Below, piece by piece: positions 55,920 through 64,000 of a stretch of 64,000 nt of DNA. The DNA is taken from contig NZ_JAIQWW010000005.1 of assembly GCF_020164455.1 (NCBI RefSeq), positions 124,001 through 188,000 of the forward strand, given 5' to 3'. A program made the translations under genes and the position numbers. Source of the DNA: Phyllobacterium chamaecytisi. Its GTDB lineage: Bacteria > Pseudomonadota > Alphaproteobacteria > Rhizobiales > Rhizobiaceae. The first letter of the stretch is position 1. Each line of letters begins with the position of its first letter. The notes beneath the pieces are model-generated. The model had not been told where the DNA came from and did no database searches. It saw only the letters and a list, made by a program, of their open reading frames with translations.

Positions 55920-56696
55920 TTAGTTGCGGTTACCGAGGAACTGCAGAAGGAACATGAACATGTTGATGAAGTCGAGATAAAGTCGGAGTGCACCCATGAT
56001 TGCCTTGCGGCCATAAGTGTCCGAGCTGTCGCCTTCGTAGTACATTTCCTTGATATTCTGCGTGTCATAGGCGGTCAGGCCGGCGAAGACCAGAACACCG
56101 ATAGCGGAGATTGCGAACTGCAAGGCGCTCGACTGCAGGAAGATATTGATCAGCGAGGCAAGAATGATGCCGATCAGACCCATGAACAGGAATGAGCCCA
56201 TCGCGGTGAGGTCACGCTTCGTCGTGTATCCGTAGAGCGACAGGGCGCCGAAGGATGCCGCGGTGATGAAGAACGTCTGAACGATGCTTCCGGACGTAAA
56301 CACCAGAAAAATCGAGGACAGCGAGACACCGACAAGCGCGGCATAGACCCAGAACGTCGTCTGGGCAGCAGAAACACTCATCTTCTCGATGCGGAAACTC
56401 AAAAAGAACACTGCGGCAAGCGGTGCGAGCATCACAACCCAGCGCAGGGGCGAGCCGTAGATTGCAACGCCAAGATTTGTCAGCATCTTGCCGTTGGGCA
56501 ACTGCGCTGCGGCAAGGGACGCATCATTGGTGGTCGCGAGATAAACAACTGCAAGGGCGGCAAAACCGGTCACTGCAAGACCGATACCCATAAGGTTATA
56601 CACCTTCAGCATGTAGCTGCGTAGACCTTGATCGATCCCCGCGTCCACACGCACTCCGGCCGATGTACGGGCCTGGATGTTGCGATAGTCAGCCAT
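55920..56696 (-). CDS. Bax inhibitor-1/YbhL-family membrane protein
   Basis: 258 residues from the ATG at 56696, which has GAGGAAA upstream; the longer reading from 56768 would translate the leader. Seven hydrophobic helices, and the family signatures AVYFLATTN-like first helix, FLSFRIEKMSVSAAQTTFWVYAALVGVSLSSIFLVFT, GSFLFMGLIGIILASLINIFL and the ending AYDTQNIKEMYYEG...LRLYLDFINMFMFLLQFLG, with the Asp pair of the pH/calcium sensor. Bacterial members (YbhL/YetJ) conduct calcium in vitro; the physiological role is uncertain. Confidence 0.92.
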   Translation of the reverse strand: MADYRNIQARTSAGVRVDAGIDQGLRSYMLKVYNLMGIGLAVTGFAALAVVYLATTNDASLAAAQLPNGKMLTNLGVAIYGSPLRWVVMLAPLAAVFFLSFRIEKMSVSAAQTTFWVYAALVGVSLSSIFLVFTSGSIVQTFFITAASFGALSLYGYTTKRDLTAMGSFLFMGLIGIILASLINIFLQSSALQFAISAIGVLVFAGLTAYDTQNIKEMYYEGDSSDTYGRKAIMGALRLYLDFINMFMFLLQFLGNRN

Positions 56697-56770
56697 GGTT
56701 TTCCTCATTTGCTTCGTCCCGTCGGGTGTCGGGGGGAATCCCGGGCGCCGCTGGCGGGACCCCAGCATGC
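56697..56770 (-). ncRNA. Probable ybhL leader RNA
   Basis: Immediately upstream of the Bax-inhibitor/YbhL gene the minus strand is GC-rich and folds: GTCCCG (56716-56721 and 56755-56760 complementary) makes an outer stem enclosing an inner CCGGG/CCCGG-type hairpin. A conserved ybhL leader motif is known from Rhizobiales at exactly this place. The match is by location and fold, not by an alignment. Confidence 0.45.
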
Positions 56771-56887
56771 CTTGCTAAGAATTATGGTGATTTAAACGTC
56801 TTATAACAAGACCTGATTTACTCAAGATCGTGTGTTGTGGTCCAAAATTACCCTGAATCCGTCCAATATTACATCGTTTTAATGAAT

Positions 56888-59455
56888 TCAAAGGTTTCGC
56901 AAGATCGGCGCCGCCTTCTGGCCAAGTATTCGCCATGTGCCAGCGAGGCCGAAACCGATAGTCAGGACCAGCGCGATAATTACGGTCATCATGGCCACTT
57001 CCGGCTGGAAAGAGGCCGGCAATGTCATGACCCGCACAATCACATACCAGGCAGCCACACCACCGGCGAGCAACGCAAAAATAGCGGTCGAGAGGCCGAG
57101 CAACATATATTCGAGCGTAAAGGCCTTTATCAGCGTGCGTCTGGTCGCTCCAAGCGTTTTCAACACGACCGCATCATGGACGCGCGCGCGATTTCCTGCC
57201 GCCAAGGCACCGCCGAGCACCAGGATCGAAGCGATGAGTGCCACTGACGCCGCCGCGCGAATAGCAACGGCCAATTGTCCGACCAGCTCATTTGCGATGG
57301 TGATCGCATCCTTGACCCGAACGGTCGTCACCGCCGGGAAGGCGCGGGTCACATCGCGCATGACGGTGGCTTCTTGCTGCGAGGTGGCTGCGGGGTCGGT
57401 CAGGGTCGCCAGCCAGGCATGCGGCGCGCCGGTAAAGGTGTTCGGCGAAAACACCATCACGAAGTTGATGGCAAGGGATTCCCACTGTAGTTGTCGAAAA
57501 TTGGCGATCCGAGCGGTGATGTTGCGACCAAGCACATTGACCGTCACGGTGTCACCAATCTTCAAGCCAAGATTGCCAGCCTCTTCGGCAGAGAAGGAGA
57601 CGAGCGGTTCGCCGGAGTAATCAGCTGGCCACCACGAACCTTGTGTCAGCGTCGAGTTTTCCGGCACGGTTTTGGCGTAGGTGATACCGCGGTCGCCGCG
57701 CAAAACCCATGCGCCCTCGGGTGGAATGGTCAATTTGGTGATATCGGTCCCGTTGAACGCGACGATACGCCCGCGGAGCATCGGCGCGCTGACGATCTTG
57801 CCATTCGGCGCTGCATTTTGCAGGAGAGTCGTGAACTGATCGACCTGCTTGCTCTGAATATCGACAAAGAAAAAATTCGGCGCCCGCTCGGGCAGGTTAC
57901 CCGCCAGTTGCTGGCGCAGACTGCCGTCGATAAGCGCAAGCGTAACAAGAAGCGTCAGTCCCAGGCCAAGAGACAGGACTACGGAGGGAGTAAGGGCACC
58001 GGGCCGGTGAATATTCCCAAAAGCAAGTCGCAGCGCAGTCGACCGCACGCGCGGCGCACGCCGAGCAAGCCATTGAACCAGAGCCGAAACAGCGCGCAAG
58101 ACGACAAATGAGAATGCAACCGCGCCAACAAAGACCATGGCGATTCGCCGATCATAGGCAAAAACCACGGCCAGCAAGCAAAGGATGGCGATCAGAACAA
58201 CCGCGGCCACCACATAGATTGGCTTAGGCCAGCCCCGCTGTTCAAACCCCTGTTCGCGGAAAAGCGCCGTCGCTGGAACGTCTCTAGCGCGCCCCAAGGG
58301 TAATATGGCGAACGCGAGCGTTGTCAAAAGACCAAACAGCGCCGCCCAGAGCAATGCGCCGGGATAGAAGCCGCCCTTCGAGGCGATGGGCAGAACGCTT
58401 TGCAACGCATAGCCAGCGGCATAGGGAATAAGGGCCGCAACGACCAGGCCGATGAGAATACCGGCCAGCGCTATGATGACAATCTGTATCAGATACACTG
58501 CGATAACGAACCAGCCTGGAGCTCCAAGCGACTTGAATGTGGCGATGACGCCGCGCTTTGCGTCGAGATAAGACCTCACTGCATTGGCTACGCCGACCCC
58601 GCCAACGATCAGGGAGGTCAGCCCGACCAAGGTCAGGAATTGTGAGAACCGTTCGATATTGGCGCTGAGCGAAGGCGCAGCATTGTTGCGGCCACGTATT
58701 GTCCAACCAGCTTGTGGAAATTGTTTCTGCGCTTCCTCGCGTATGGCCGTGATTGCAGCGTCTGTCGCCCCGGCTGGTAGAGCGATCTTGTAGCTATGAT
58801 CGACAAGGCTTCCCGGCTGGATAAGCCCGGCGGCACCGAGCCCTTCAAGTGACACCATGAGGCGAGGTGCGAAGCCAAAGCCGTCGGATAGCAGATCCGG
58901 CTCGTTGCTGATGACTGAGCGCAACTCGAACGTTGCAGTTCCAAGGAGAACCCGGTCACCCAGCTTCAGATTGAGCCGGTCGAGAAATATCTGGGCAACA
59001 GCGGCTCCGTAGGCACCATCCTTTTCTGCAAACAGTGCCTGATGGTCAAGTGCAGGCGTCGTCTGCAGCGCTCCATAGAGCGGATAGGCATTGTCCACTG
59101 CCTTCACTTCCACCAGCGATTGATCAGACCCATCGGCAAGCCTTGCCATTGACCGCATGTTGGCGCTGACAGCAACGCGGCCCTTGCTGTCGAGAAAGGC
59201 CCGCTCGTCAGGGTTGACTTCACGCTGGTTGAGCTGAAAACGGATATCCCCGCCAAGGATGCTCTGGCCTTGCGTGGAGATACCCGCCGTAACGGAGTTT
59301 GCGACCGAGTTGACACCGCCAATGGCCGCCACACCAAGCGCAATGCAGGCAAGAAAGATATAGAACCCTGATAGGCCACCGCGCATTTCGCGCAGGGCGA
59401 AACGCAACGCCAATTTCAGGGATGGTGTAGCGCGGGCCGGAGATATTTCACTCAT
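56888..59455 (-). CDS. ABC transporter permease, YbbP/FtsX type
   Basis: 855 residues with about ten hydrophobic helices: one near residue 30, a group at 260-460 and another at 715-850. Two periplasmic MacB-core-like domains lie between (MSIGGDIRFQLNQREVNPDE-type, and VSAPMLRGRIVAFNGTDI). The final FtsX domain reads AASVALIASILVLGGALAAGNRARVHDAVVLKTLGATRRTLIKAFTLEYMLLG, the classic permease signature. Together with the ATPase that overlaps it by 4 bp and the adjacent esterase it matches E. coli ybbP-ybbA-tesA. The transported substrate is unknown. Confidence 0.9.
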   Translation of the reverse strand: MSEISPARATPSLKLALRFALREMRGGLSGFYIFLACIALGVAAIGGVNSVANSVTAGISTQGQSILGGDIRFQLNQREVNPDERAFLDSKGRVAVSANMRSMARLADGSDQSLVEVKAVDNAYPLYGALQTTPALDHQALFAEKDGAYGAAVAQIFLDRLNLKLGDRVLLGTATFELRSVISNEPDLLSDGFGFAPRLMVSLEGLGAAGLIQPGSLVDHSYKIALPAGATDAAITAIREEAQKQFPQAGWTIRGRNNAAPSLSANIERFSQFLTLVGLTSLIVGGVGVANAVRSYLDAKRGVIATFKSLGAPGWFVIAVYLIQIVIIALAGILIGLVVAALIPYAAGYALQSVLPIASKGGFYPGALLWAALFGLLTTLAFAILPLGRARDVPATALFREQGFEQRGWPKPIYVVAAVVLIAILCLLAVVFAYDRRIAMVFVGAVAFSFVVLRAVSALVQWLARRAPRVRSTALRLAFGNIHRPGALTPSVVLSLGLGLTLLVTLALIDGSLRQQLAGNLPERAPNFFFVDIQSKQVDQFTTLLQNAAPNGKIVSAPMLRGRIVAFNGTDITKLTIPPEGAWVLRGDRGITYAKTVPENSTLTQGSWWPADYSGEPLVSFSAEEAGNLGLKIGDTVTVNVLGRNITARIANFRQLQWESLAINFVMVFSPNTFTGAPHAWLATLTDPAATSQQEATVMRDVTRAFPAVTTVRVKDAITIANELVGQLAVAIRAAASVALIASILVLGGALAAGNRARVHDAVVLKTLGATRRTLIKAFTLEYMLLGLSTAIFALLAGGVAAWYVIVRVMTLPASFQPEVAMMTVIIALVLTIGFGLAGTWRILGQKAAPILRNL

Positions 59456-60156
59456 GCGCTTTTCGCCAGCTCCGGGGCATGCTCATCCGCTTCGATCAGG
59501 CCGGATCGCACGCGGATCTCTCGGTCGCAACGCGCGGCGAGTGTTGCGTCATGGGTGACAAGGACGAGTGTGACGCCGAATTCCTTCTGCTTCTCAAACA
59601 GAAGATCGGCTATCTGCCGGCCTGTCGCCGTGTCGAGATTACCTGTTGGTTCGTCGGCAATAAGGATCTTCGGCGACGGCGCTAGCGCGCGTGCAATCGC
59701 GACACGCTGCTGCTCGCCGCCTGAGAGTTCGCCAGGATAATGCGTAATGCGATCGGCAAGACCGACTGCCGCGAGCACATTTTCTGCAATGCTGAAGGCA
59801 TCCGGATTTCCCGCGAGCTCGAGCGGCACAGCGACATTTTCGAGTGCCGTCATGTTCGGAATGAGATGAAAGGATTGGAACACGATGCCGATATTGCGTC
59901 CGCGGAACGCCGCGATTTGATCCTCGCTCATGCTTTCGAGCTTCTCGCCGGCAATCTGGACGGAACCGGAATCCACATGCTCAAGTCCAGCGAGAACCAT
60001 CAAAAGGGTTGATTTGCCCGAGCCGGACGGCCCGACAATGCCAACTGACTGCCCATAATTGATATTTAGTGAGATGCCTTTCAGCACATGCACCGAGGAA
60101 GCACCGCTGCCAAGTGTCAACTCAATGTGATCAAGCGCGATAACGGATTTAGTCAC
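59452..60156 (-). CDS. ybbA: ABC transporter ATPase YbbA (LolD-like)
   Basis: 234 residues from the GTG at 60156, with AAGGAAG 7 nt upstream; an ATG at 60222 extends into the divergent promoter region. Walker A GPSGSGKSTLLMVLAGL, Q-loop VFQSFHLIPNMTALENV, signature LSGGEQQRVAIARAL, Walker B ILIADEPTGNLD and the H-loop VLVTHD are complete. It powers the FtsX-type permease encoded directly downstream. Divergent from the esterase gene with 68 bp between starts. Confidence 0.93.
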   Translation of the reverse strand: MTKSVIALDHIELTLGSGASSVHVLKGISLNINYGQSVGIVGPSGSGKSTLLMVLAGLEHVDSGSVQIAGEKLESMSEDQIAAFRGRNIGIVFQSFHLIPNMTALENVAVPLELAGNPDAFSIAENVLAAVGLADRITHYPGELSGGEQQRVAIARALAPSPKILIADEPTGNLDTATGRQIADLLFEKQKEFGVTLVLVTHDATLAARCDREIRVRSGLIEADEHAPELAKSA

Positions 60157-60224
60157 GAAGCACTTCCTTTGCGGTATGGTCAGCACCAGATTGATTGCAG
60201 CTGGTCTGATATGGGTACCCAAGA

Positions 60225-60884
60225 ATGAGATTCAAACCATTGTTACAGTTCTTCGTTTTAACTGGTCTAGTTGCCTTGCCGTCCTTGGCCCTGGCCAATC
60301 AAAATGCCGTGTCTGACCGCCCGTTGGCGGTCGTCGGTTTCGGCGACAGCCTGATGTCCGGCTTCCAACTGCCTATACAGGATTCGTTCACCGCCCAGTT
60401 GGAAAAGGCGCTGAAGGATAAGGGCGTCAACGTGACGATCACCAATGCGGGCGTCGCGGGCGAAACGACCACTGACGGCGTCTCCAGGCTCGATTGGTCG
60501 GTGCCCGAAGGTACCGACCTGGTGATTCTCGAATTCGGCGCCAATGACGCGCTTCGAGGCATCGACCCGGCTATCAGCGAGAAAAACCTTTCCGATATCC
60601 TGGAGAAACTGAAGCAGCGCAACGTTCAGGTCATACTTGCCGGCATGCTGGCGCCCCCCAATATGGGCAATGACTATGCGGAGAAATTCAACGCGATCTT
60701 TCCGCGTCTGGCGGAAAAATACGATGTGCCACTTTATCCCTTCTTCCTGGATGGGGTCGCGACAGTAAAATCATTGCAACTCGCCGATGGCGAACATCCG
60801 AACACCGAGGGTGTTGCCAAGATGGTTGAGGGTTTTCTGCCGCTGATGGAAAAGACCATAAGCCAGCGCACCGCATCACAATAG
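60225..60884 (+). CDS. tesA: SGNH-hydrolase (TesA/arylesterase)
   Basis: 219 residues. Signal peptide about 1-24 (ends LALANQ), so periplasmic. SGNH blocks: GFGDSLMSG with the nucleophile Ser (about residue 42), the block II Gly in NAGVAGETTTDG, GANDALRG in block III, and DGEHPNTEG with the Asp-His of block V. TesA hydrolyses acyl-CoA, esters and lysophospholipids. It is divergent from ybbA, as in E. coli. Confidence 0.93.
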   Translation: MRFKPLLQFFVLTGLVALPSLALANQNAVSDRPLAVVGFGDSLMSGFQLPIQDSFTAQLEKALKDKGVNVTITNAGVAGETTTDGVSRLDWSVPEGTDLVILEFGANDALRGIDPAISEKNLSDILEKLKQRNVQVILAGMLAPPNMGNDYAEKFNAIFPRLAEKYDVPLYPFFLDGVATVKSLQLADGEHPNTEGVAKMVEGFLPLMEKTISQRTASQ

Positions 60885-61046
60885 GTGCTCAACGCGCCGA
60901 CACCCGCCATCCGGCAACCCGTTCTGCCACCTTTGGATGAGCCGTGTCTAATTTGTCGCGCCGGAGGATAATCTGAACTTATGTCTTGCTCGCGAGTTCA
61001 TTCGATGATTCTCTAAAGTTACAACTCGATTCGGGGAGGATGCCTT

Positions 61047-61643
61047 ATGCCGCGTCTCTTTACTGCCCTCGAAATCCCGAGGGACGCCGCTCTCTCACTG
61101 TCGCTATTGCGCGGTGGCCTGCCAGGTGCCCGATGGATTGATGTCGAAAACTATCACATTACACTGCGCTTTATCGGAGATGTCGAAGGCCATATCGCCG
61201 ACGAGGTCGCTAATGCGCTCGACCGCATAAGGCGCCCGGAATTTACGCTGCAACTTTCTGGCGTGAACGCTTTCGGCTCAAAGAAGCCACATAGTCTGGT
61301 CGCAGGTGTGTCTCCTTCGCCGGACATTCAAGCGCTGCACGCCGAAATCGAGCGCATCTGCCAGCGCCTTATGCTGCCGGCTGATCAACGCAAGTTTACC
61401 CCGCATGTGACGCTGGCACGACTGCGCAATGTCCGTAATGAAGAAGTCGCGCACTATCTCTCCTCACGCGGAAACTTCTCTACAGCGCCGTTCACAATCG
61501 GACGTTTCGTGCTGATGTCATCGCGCGATTCCATCGGTGGCGGACCTTACATAGTCGAGGAAGCCTGGCCACTCGAAGCCCCGCGTTCTTTCTACCCGAA
61601 CCGTGCGGAGAGGCCTTTGGAGGCCGCCAGGATCATTCGGTAG
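61047..61643 (+). CDS. thpR: RNA 2',3'-cyclic phosphodiesterase ThpR (2'-5' RNA ligase family)
   Basis: 198 residues. Two HxTx motifs, HITL (37-40) and HVTL (120-123), form the catalytic site of the 2H-phosphoesterase fold. RLFTALEIP at the start and RFVLMSSRDSIGGGPYIVEEAWPL near the end are family segments. ThpR opens 2',3'-cyclic phosphates of RNA and was first noted as a 2'-5' ligase. Its last 52 bp overlap the convergent phosphatase gene. Confidence 0.93.
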   Translation: MPRLFTALEIPRDAALSLSLLRGGLPGARWIDVENYHITLRFIGDVEGHIADEVANALDRIRRPEFTLQLSGVNAFGSKKPHSLVAGVSPSPDIQALHAEIERICQRLMLPADQRKFTPHVTLARLRNVRNEEVAHYLSSRGNFSTAPFTIGRFVLMSSRDSIGGGPYIVEEAWPLEAPRSFYPNRAERPLEAARIIR

Positions 61644-62065
61644 ACGCGTTCGAAATCGACATTCGTGCCGTAATACGGATCCGGGATCTGTGTGGCGTCT
61701 CCAAGCGCGAGTTCATAGAACATTCCGACTTCCGCTGTGGCAAGGCTAGCTCGACGCGCTTTGATGGTCGCGATATTCTCCCGGTCCATGCCGACGATCA
61801 GGTCAAACCTGGTGAAATCGTCCGCAGTAAGCTGGCGGCACCTTTGGGCTGAAATGTCGATGCCGTGTCGGCTGGCGACGGCAATGGAACGTTCGTCCGG
61901 CAATTCTCCCGTGTGATAGCCATTGGTACCGGCGGAATCTATGAGGACACCATTCCCTTTCCCCTCTGCCGCAAGCACCGATCGGAATACACCCTCGGCC
62001 AAGGGAGAGCGGCAAATATTGCCGAGACAAACGAACAGAACGGAATGAAGCGGGTGTGATGTCAT
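61592..62065 (-). CDS. Low-molecular-weight protein tyrosine phosphatase
   Basis: 157 residues. The P-loop CLGNICRSP (Cys13, Arg19) lies at the N terminus, and the general-acid aspartate is in IPDPYYG (about 127-133). DSAGTNGYHTGELPD and FDLIVGMDRENI are conserved family segments. The enzyme removes phosphate from tyrosine by a phosphocysteine intermediate; bacterial members often act with exopolysaccharide kinases, but none is nearby. Tail-to-tail overlap with thpR of 52 bp. Confidence 0.93.
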   Translation of the reverse strand: MTSHPLHSVLFVCLGNICRSPLAEGVFRSVLAAEGKGNGVLIDSAGTNGYHTGELPDERSIAVASRHGIDISAQRCRQLTADDFTRFDLIVGMDRENIATIKARRASLATAEVGMFYELALGDATQIPDPYYGTNVDFERVYRMILAASKGLSARFG

Positions 62066-62185
62066 GCAAGCACTCTGGTTTGGACGGGGACGTGTTCACC
62101 AATTCCTGCAACAATTTCACTGAAACTCTTGCAGCAGGTGGCCGTTCTTCCCATGTTGTCACGGAATGGTTTTGAAGGAAAAGGG

Positions 62186-62578
62186 ATGAACGACGCAAAG
62201 ATTGGCGAAATTCTGGAACCGGGGAGTGAGGATCAACAGCGCTCCCGCGAGGAACGCGTTCGTGCGCGCTTTTGGAAAACGGCACGCAAGGCTGCAAAAT
62301 CCATACCATTTCTCGATGAAGTGGTCGCCGGTTATTTTTGTGCGCTCGATCCTGCGACACCGACAAAGGTGCGTGGCATTCTTCTCGGTTCGCTTGCCTA
62401 TTTCGTATTGCCCCTCGACTTCATTCCGGACTTCCTCTTCGGTCTCGGTTTCACCGACGACGTCGCCGTCCTGATGGCAGCATTGACCGCCATTCGCAGT
62501 CACATCACACCCGCGCATCGGGCGGCCGCACAAACGGCGATCGAAAACCTCGACCGCGACCCTTCGCCTGCCAATTGA
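62186..62578 (+). CDS. DUF1232/YkvA-family protein (second copy)
   Basis: 130 residues from the ATG at 62186, with AAGGAAAAGGG just upstream; a start at 62129 is possible. An Arg/Glu-rich N terminus precedes AGYFCALDPATPTKVRGILLGSLAYFVLPLDFIPDFLFGLGFTDDVAVLMAALTAIRSHI (about 46-105), with the YFVLPLDFIPDF signature of DUF1232. It is a paralogue in family only of the 14768 gene. Function unknown. Confidence 0.82.
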   Translation: MNDAKIGEILEPGSEDQQRSREERVRARFWKTARKAAKSIPFLDEVVAGYFCALDPATPTKVRGILLGSLAYFVLPLDFIPDFLFGLGFTDDVAVLMAALTAIRSHITPAHRAAAQTAIENLDRDPSPAN

Positions 62579-62832
62579 TTTCGATTCATCACAAGGATGT
62601 GAAACCGCGAAACGTCAAAGTCTCGCCGCTTTTGTTTGGCTGGAGTTCACAGGTGGGACGTTAATGAGGATGCGATATTCGTAGCTCTGAAAATTTGCTC
62701 TATCTTCACCGTTTGGTAACCCAGATTAAGTCAAATTAAGGGAAGCGAACTGGACAATGCGGCATCCGGAAATCTTCCGGGCCATTGCCGGTTCGCTAGT
62801 TATGAAATACGCGAGAAAAACTGGTAGGTAAA

Positions 62833-63336
62833 ATGTTTGGAAAATCAATCGTAGCGATCTCTGTGCTCATGTTTGGGCTGACGGGAACAGCTCTTGCCCA
62901 GACCCCAAGTCAGATCAGCCAGTACAACGCGTGGGGCGCTTACAGCTACCAGCAGGGCAACGGTAAAGTCTGCTACGTCCTTTCTGTCCCGATAGACAAG
63001 CAGCCTGCCAAGATCGATCACGGTGATAACTTCTTCATGGTGAGCCAGAAGCCAGGTCAGAACGTCAGTTATGAGCCGCAGTTCAAGGCCGGTTACGATC
63101 TACAGGCAAATTCGAAGGTCGTTGTGAAGATCGACGAGCGCTCTTTCTCCATGTTTACCAGTGGCAGTCATGGCTGGATGGAAAACGCTGCCGAAGAACC
63201 GCAACTGGTCGCTGCGTTGCGCGCGGGACATCAGATGTCAATCAACGCTGTCTCGAAGCGCGGTACGAAGACGAGTTATGCGTATTCGCTGAAGGGTGTT
63301 TCGGCTGCTCTGAAGGCCATCGCGACCTGCAAATAA
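62833..63336 (+). CDS. Invasion-associated locus B (IalB) family protein
   Basis: 167 residues with a signal peptide of about 22 residues (ends TALAQ). The mature part has the IalB pattern: YNAWGAYSYQQGNGKVCYVLSVP, a GDNFFMVSQKPGQNVSYEPQFKAGYDL segment, SFSMFTSGSHGWMENAAEEPQLVAALRAG and KGTKTSYAYSLKGVSAAL. IalB of Bartonella is linked to erythrocyte entry, but family members are widespread in non-pathogenic rhizobia, so virulence is not implied. A rho-independent terminator follows. Confidence 0.88.
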   Translation: MFGKSIVAISVLMFGLTGTALAQTPSQISQYNAWGAYSYQQGNGKVCYVLSVPIDKQPAKIDHGDNFFMVSQKPGQNVSYEPQFKAGYDLQANSKVVVKIDERSFSMFTSGSHGWMENAAEEPQLVAALRAGHQMSINAVSKRGTKTSYAYSLKGVSAALKAIATCK

Positions 63337-63356
63337 CAATTCGAAGAGATATTGTC

Positions 63357-63388
63357 ATAAAGGGGCCGAGCACTGTTTCGGCCCTTTT
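63357..63388 (+). terminator. Rho-independent terminator of the ialB-type gene
   Basis: GGGCCGA (63363-63369) pairs with TCGGCCC (63378-63384), extended by A-T pairs, and ends in TTTT. It is 27 bp past the stop. Confidence 0.85.
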
Positions 63389-63459
63389 GCATGTGGAGGT
63401 GACGCGCGGGCTGGAACGTGGTATGAGCCCCGCTTCCGATTAGAACGTTAGAAAACTCC

Positions 63460-64000
63460 ATGTCCGTATCGCTAGACCTGACACATCCTGTTGCCCGGGA
63501 CAAATCCCGTGATGCCAGTCGAACCGCGATGGTTGAAAAGCCGTCGTTGATTGGCTTGTCGCGTGCGGAAATGGGCGAGGCGCTGGTTGCGATCGGCGTG
63601 CCGGAACGTCAGATAAAGATGCGCGTCGCGCAGCTCTGGCATTGGCTCTATGTGCGCGGCGTTTCCGATTTCGCGGATATGCTGAACATTTCCAGGGACA
63701 TGCGTGAGCTGCTGGATCGGCATTTCAATATTGCGCGTCCGGAGATCGTCGAGGAACAGATCTCCAACGACGGGACCCGCAAGTGGCTGTTCCGCTTCCC
63801 GCCACGCGGGGCCGGACGTCCTGTCGAGATCGAAACCGTTTATATTCCGGAAGAAGGCCGCGGCACCCTGTGTATTTCCAGCCAGGTCGGCTGCACCCTC
63901 ACCTGCTCCTTCTGCCACACGGGCACCCAGAAGCTCGTCCGCAATCTGACCGCTGAAGAAATTCTGGCTCAGCTGCTGATCGCTCGGGACCGCCTCGGCG
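63460..64000 (+). CDS. rlmN: 23S rRNA/tRNA adenine C2-methyltransferase RlmN, 5' part
   Basis: The first 180 codons run off the right edge. The start ATG at 63460 is chosen by family length; its ribosome-binding site is weak. An N-terminal helical domain ([44 protein letters not shown]) is followed by the radical-SAM signature [12 protein letters not shown] (Cys145, Cys149, Cys152) and [12 protein letters not shown]. RlmN methylates A2503 of 23S rRNA and A37 of some tRNAs through a methylated-cysteine intermediate. The C-terminal catalytic cysteine lies beyond the window. Confidence 0.95.
   Translation, partial: MSVSLDLTHPVARDKSRDASRTAMVEKPSLIGLSRAEMGEALVAIGVPERQIKMRVAQLWHWLYVRGVSDFADMLNISRDMRELLDRHFNIARPEIVEEQISNDGTRKWLFRFPPRGAGRPVEIETVYIPEEGRGTLCISSQVGCTLTCSFCHTGTQKLVRNLTAEEILAQLLIARDRLG

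Noticed and set aside
62724-62750. CtrA box upstream of the ialB-type gene
   Set aside because: TTAA-GTCAAA-TTAA has a 6-nt spacer, not the required 7.

Overview
The window reads as chromosomal core DNA of an alphaproteobacterium of the order Hyphomicrobiales (Rhizobiales), close to Brucella/Ochrobactrum/Phyllobacterium. The grounds are an Omp19-type lipoprotein with a protease-inhibitor domain, a CenR/OtpR regulator followed by a cyclic-nucleotide-binding protein, the mdh-sucCDAB-lpdA order, divergent ccmABCDG and acnA, an IalB protein, CtrA-type boxes (TTAA-N7-TTAA) and clustered GANTC methylation sites. No rRNA, tRNA, CRISPR array, prophage or intact insertion sequence was found. The species cannot be fixed from the sequence alone.

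Layout. 1-4.2 kb: end of a methyltransferase, an L,D-transpeptidase-fold protein, cenR/otpR, a cNMP-binding protein, xthA and a LolA-like carrier. 4.0-6.9 kb: an inverted-repeat element and ftsK with a CtrA box upstream. 7.0-8.2 kb: an AT-rich accessory insert with an XRE regulator and a Fic protein (the 'mobile mystery protein A/B' pair) behind a long perfect inverted repeat. 8.2-15.1 kb: glnK-amtB, tesB, a UbiH-like hydroxylase, a frameshifted aldo/keto reductase, a TerB-like protein, OsmC and a DUF1232 protein. 15.2-18.6 kb: sdhCDAB. 19-22.5 kb: a GNAT, a small exported protein behind a CtrA box, and queC-queE-queD-queF. 22.5-30.6 kb: a second composite palindromic element, leuC, an amino-acid ABC transporter lacking its ATPase, rimM-trmD-rplS, xerC, a TraB/GumN protein and a small membrane protein. 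30.6-42.4 kb: the TCA block mdh-sucC-sucD-sucA-sucB-(exported unknown)-lpdA, then zapE and omp19. 42.8-47.6 kb: dapF-mtaB-ftsY-yciB and a small unknown gene. 47.6-53.5 kb: ccmABCDG divergent from acnA. 53.6-64 kb: a DUF1223 protein, DUF2794, a GNAT, a Bax-inhibitor-1 protein with a likely ybhL leader, the ybbP/ybbA/tesA cluster, thpR, a low-molecular-weight phosphatase, a second DUF1232 protein, ialB and the 5' part of rlmN.

Working together: the window supplies most of the lower TCA cycle (aconitase, 2-oxoglutarate dehydrogenase, succinyl-CoA synthetase, succinate dehydrogenase, malate dehydrogenase), cytochrome c maturation, nitrogen-controlled ammonium uptake, queuosine precursor synthesis and several tRNA/rRNA modification enzymes. 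The clearest accessory system is the Fic/XRE pair. The more unusual non-coding signals are its operator, two related multi-hairpin repeat elements, a hairpin that would cover the acnA ribosome-binding site, two CtrA boxes, a GANTC cluster and an orphan minus-strand terminator.
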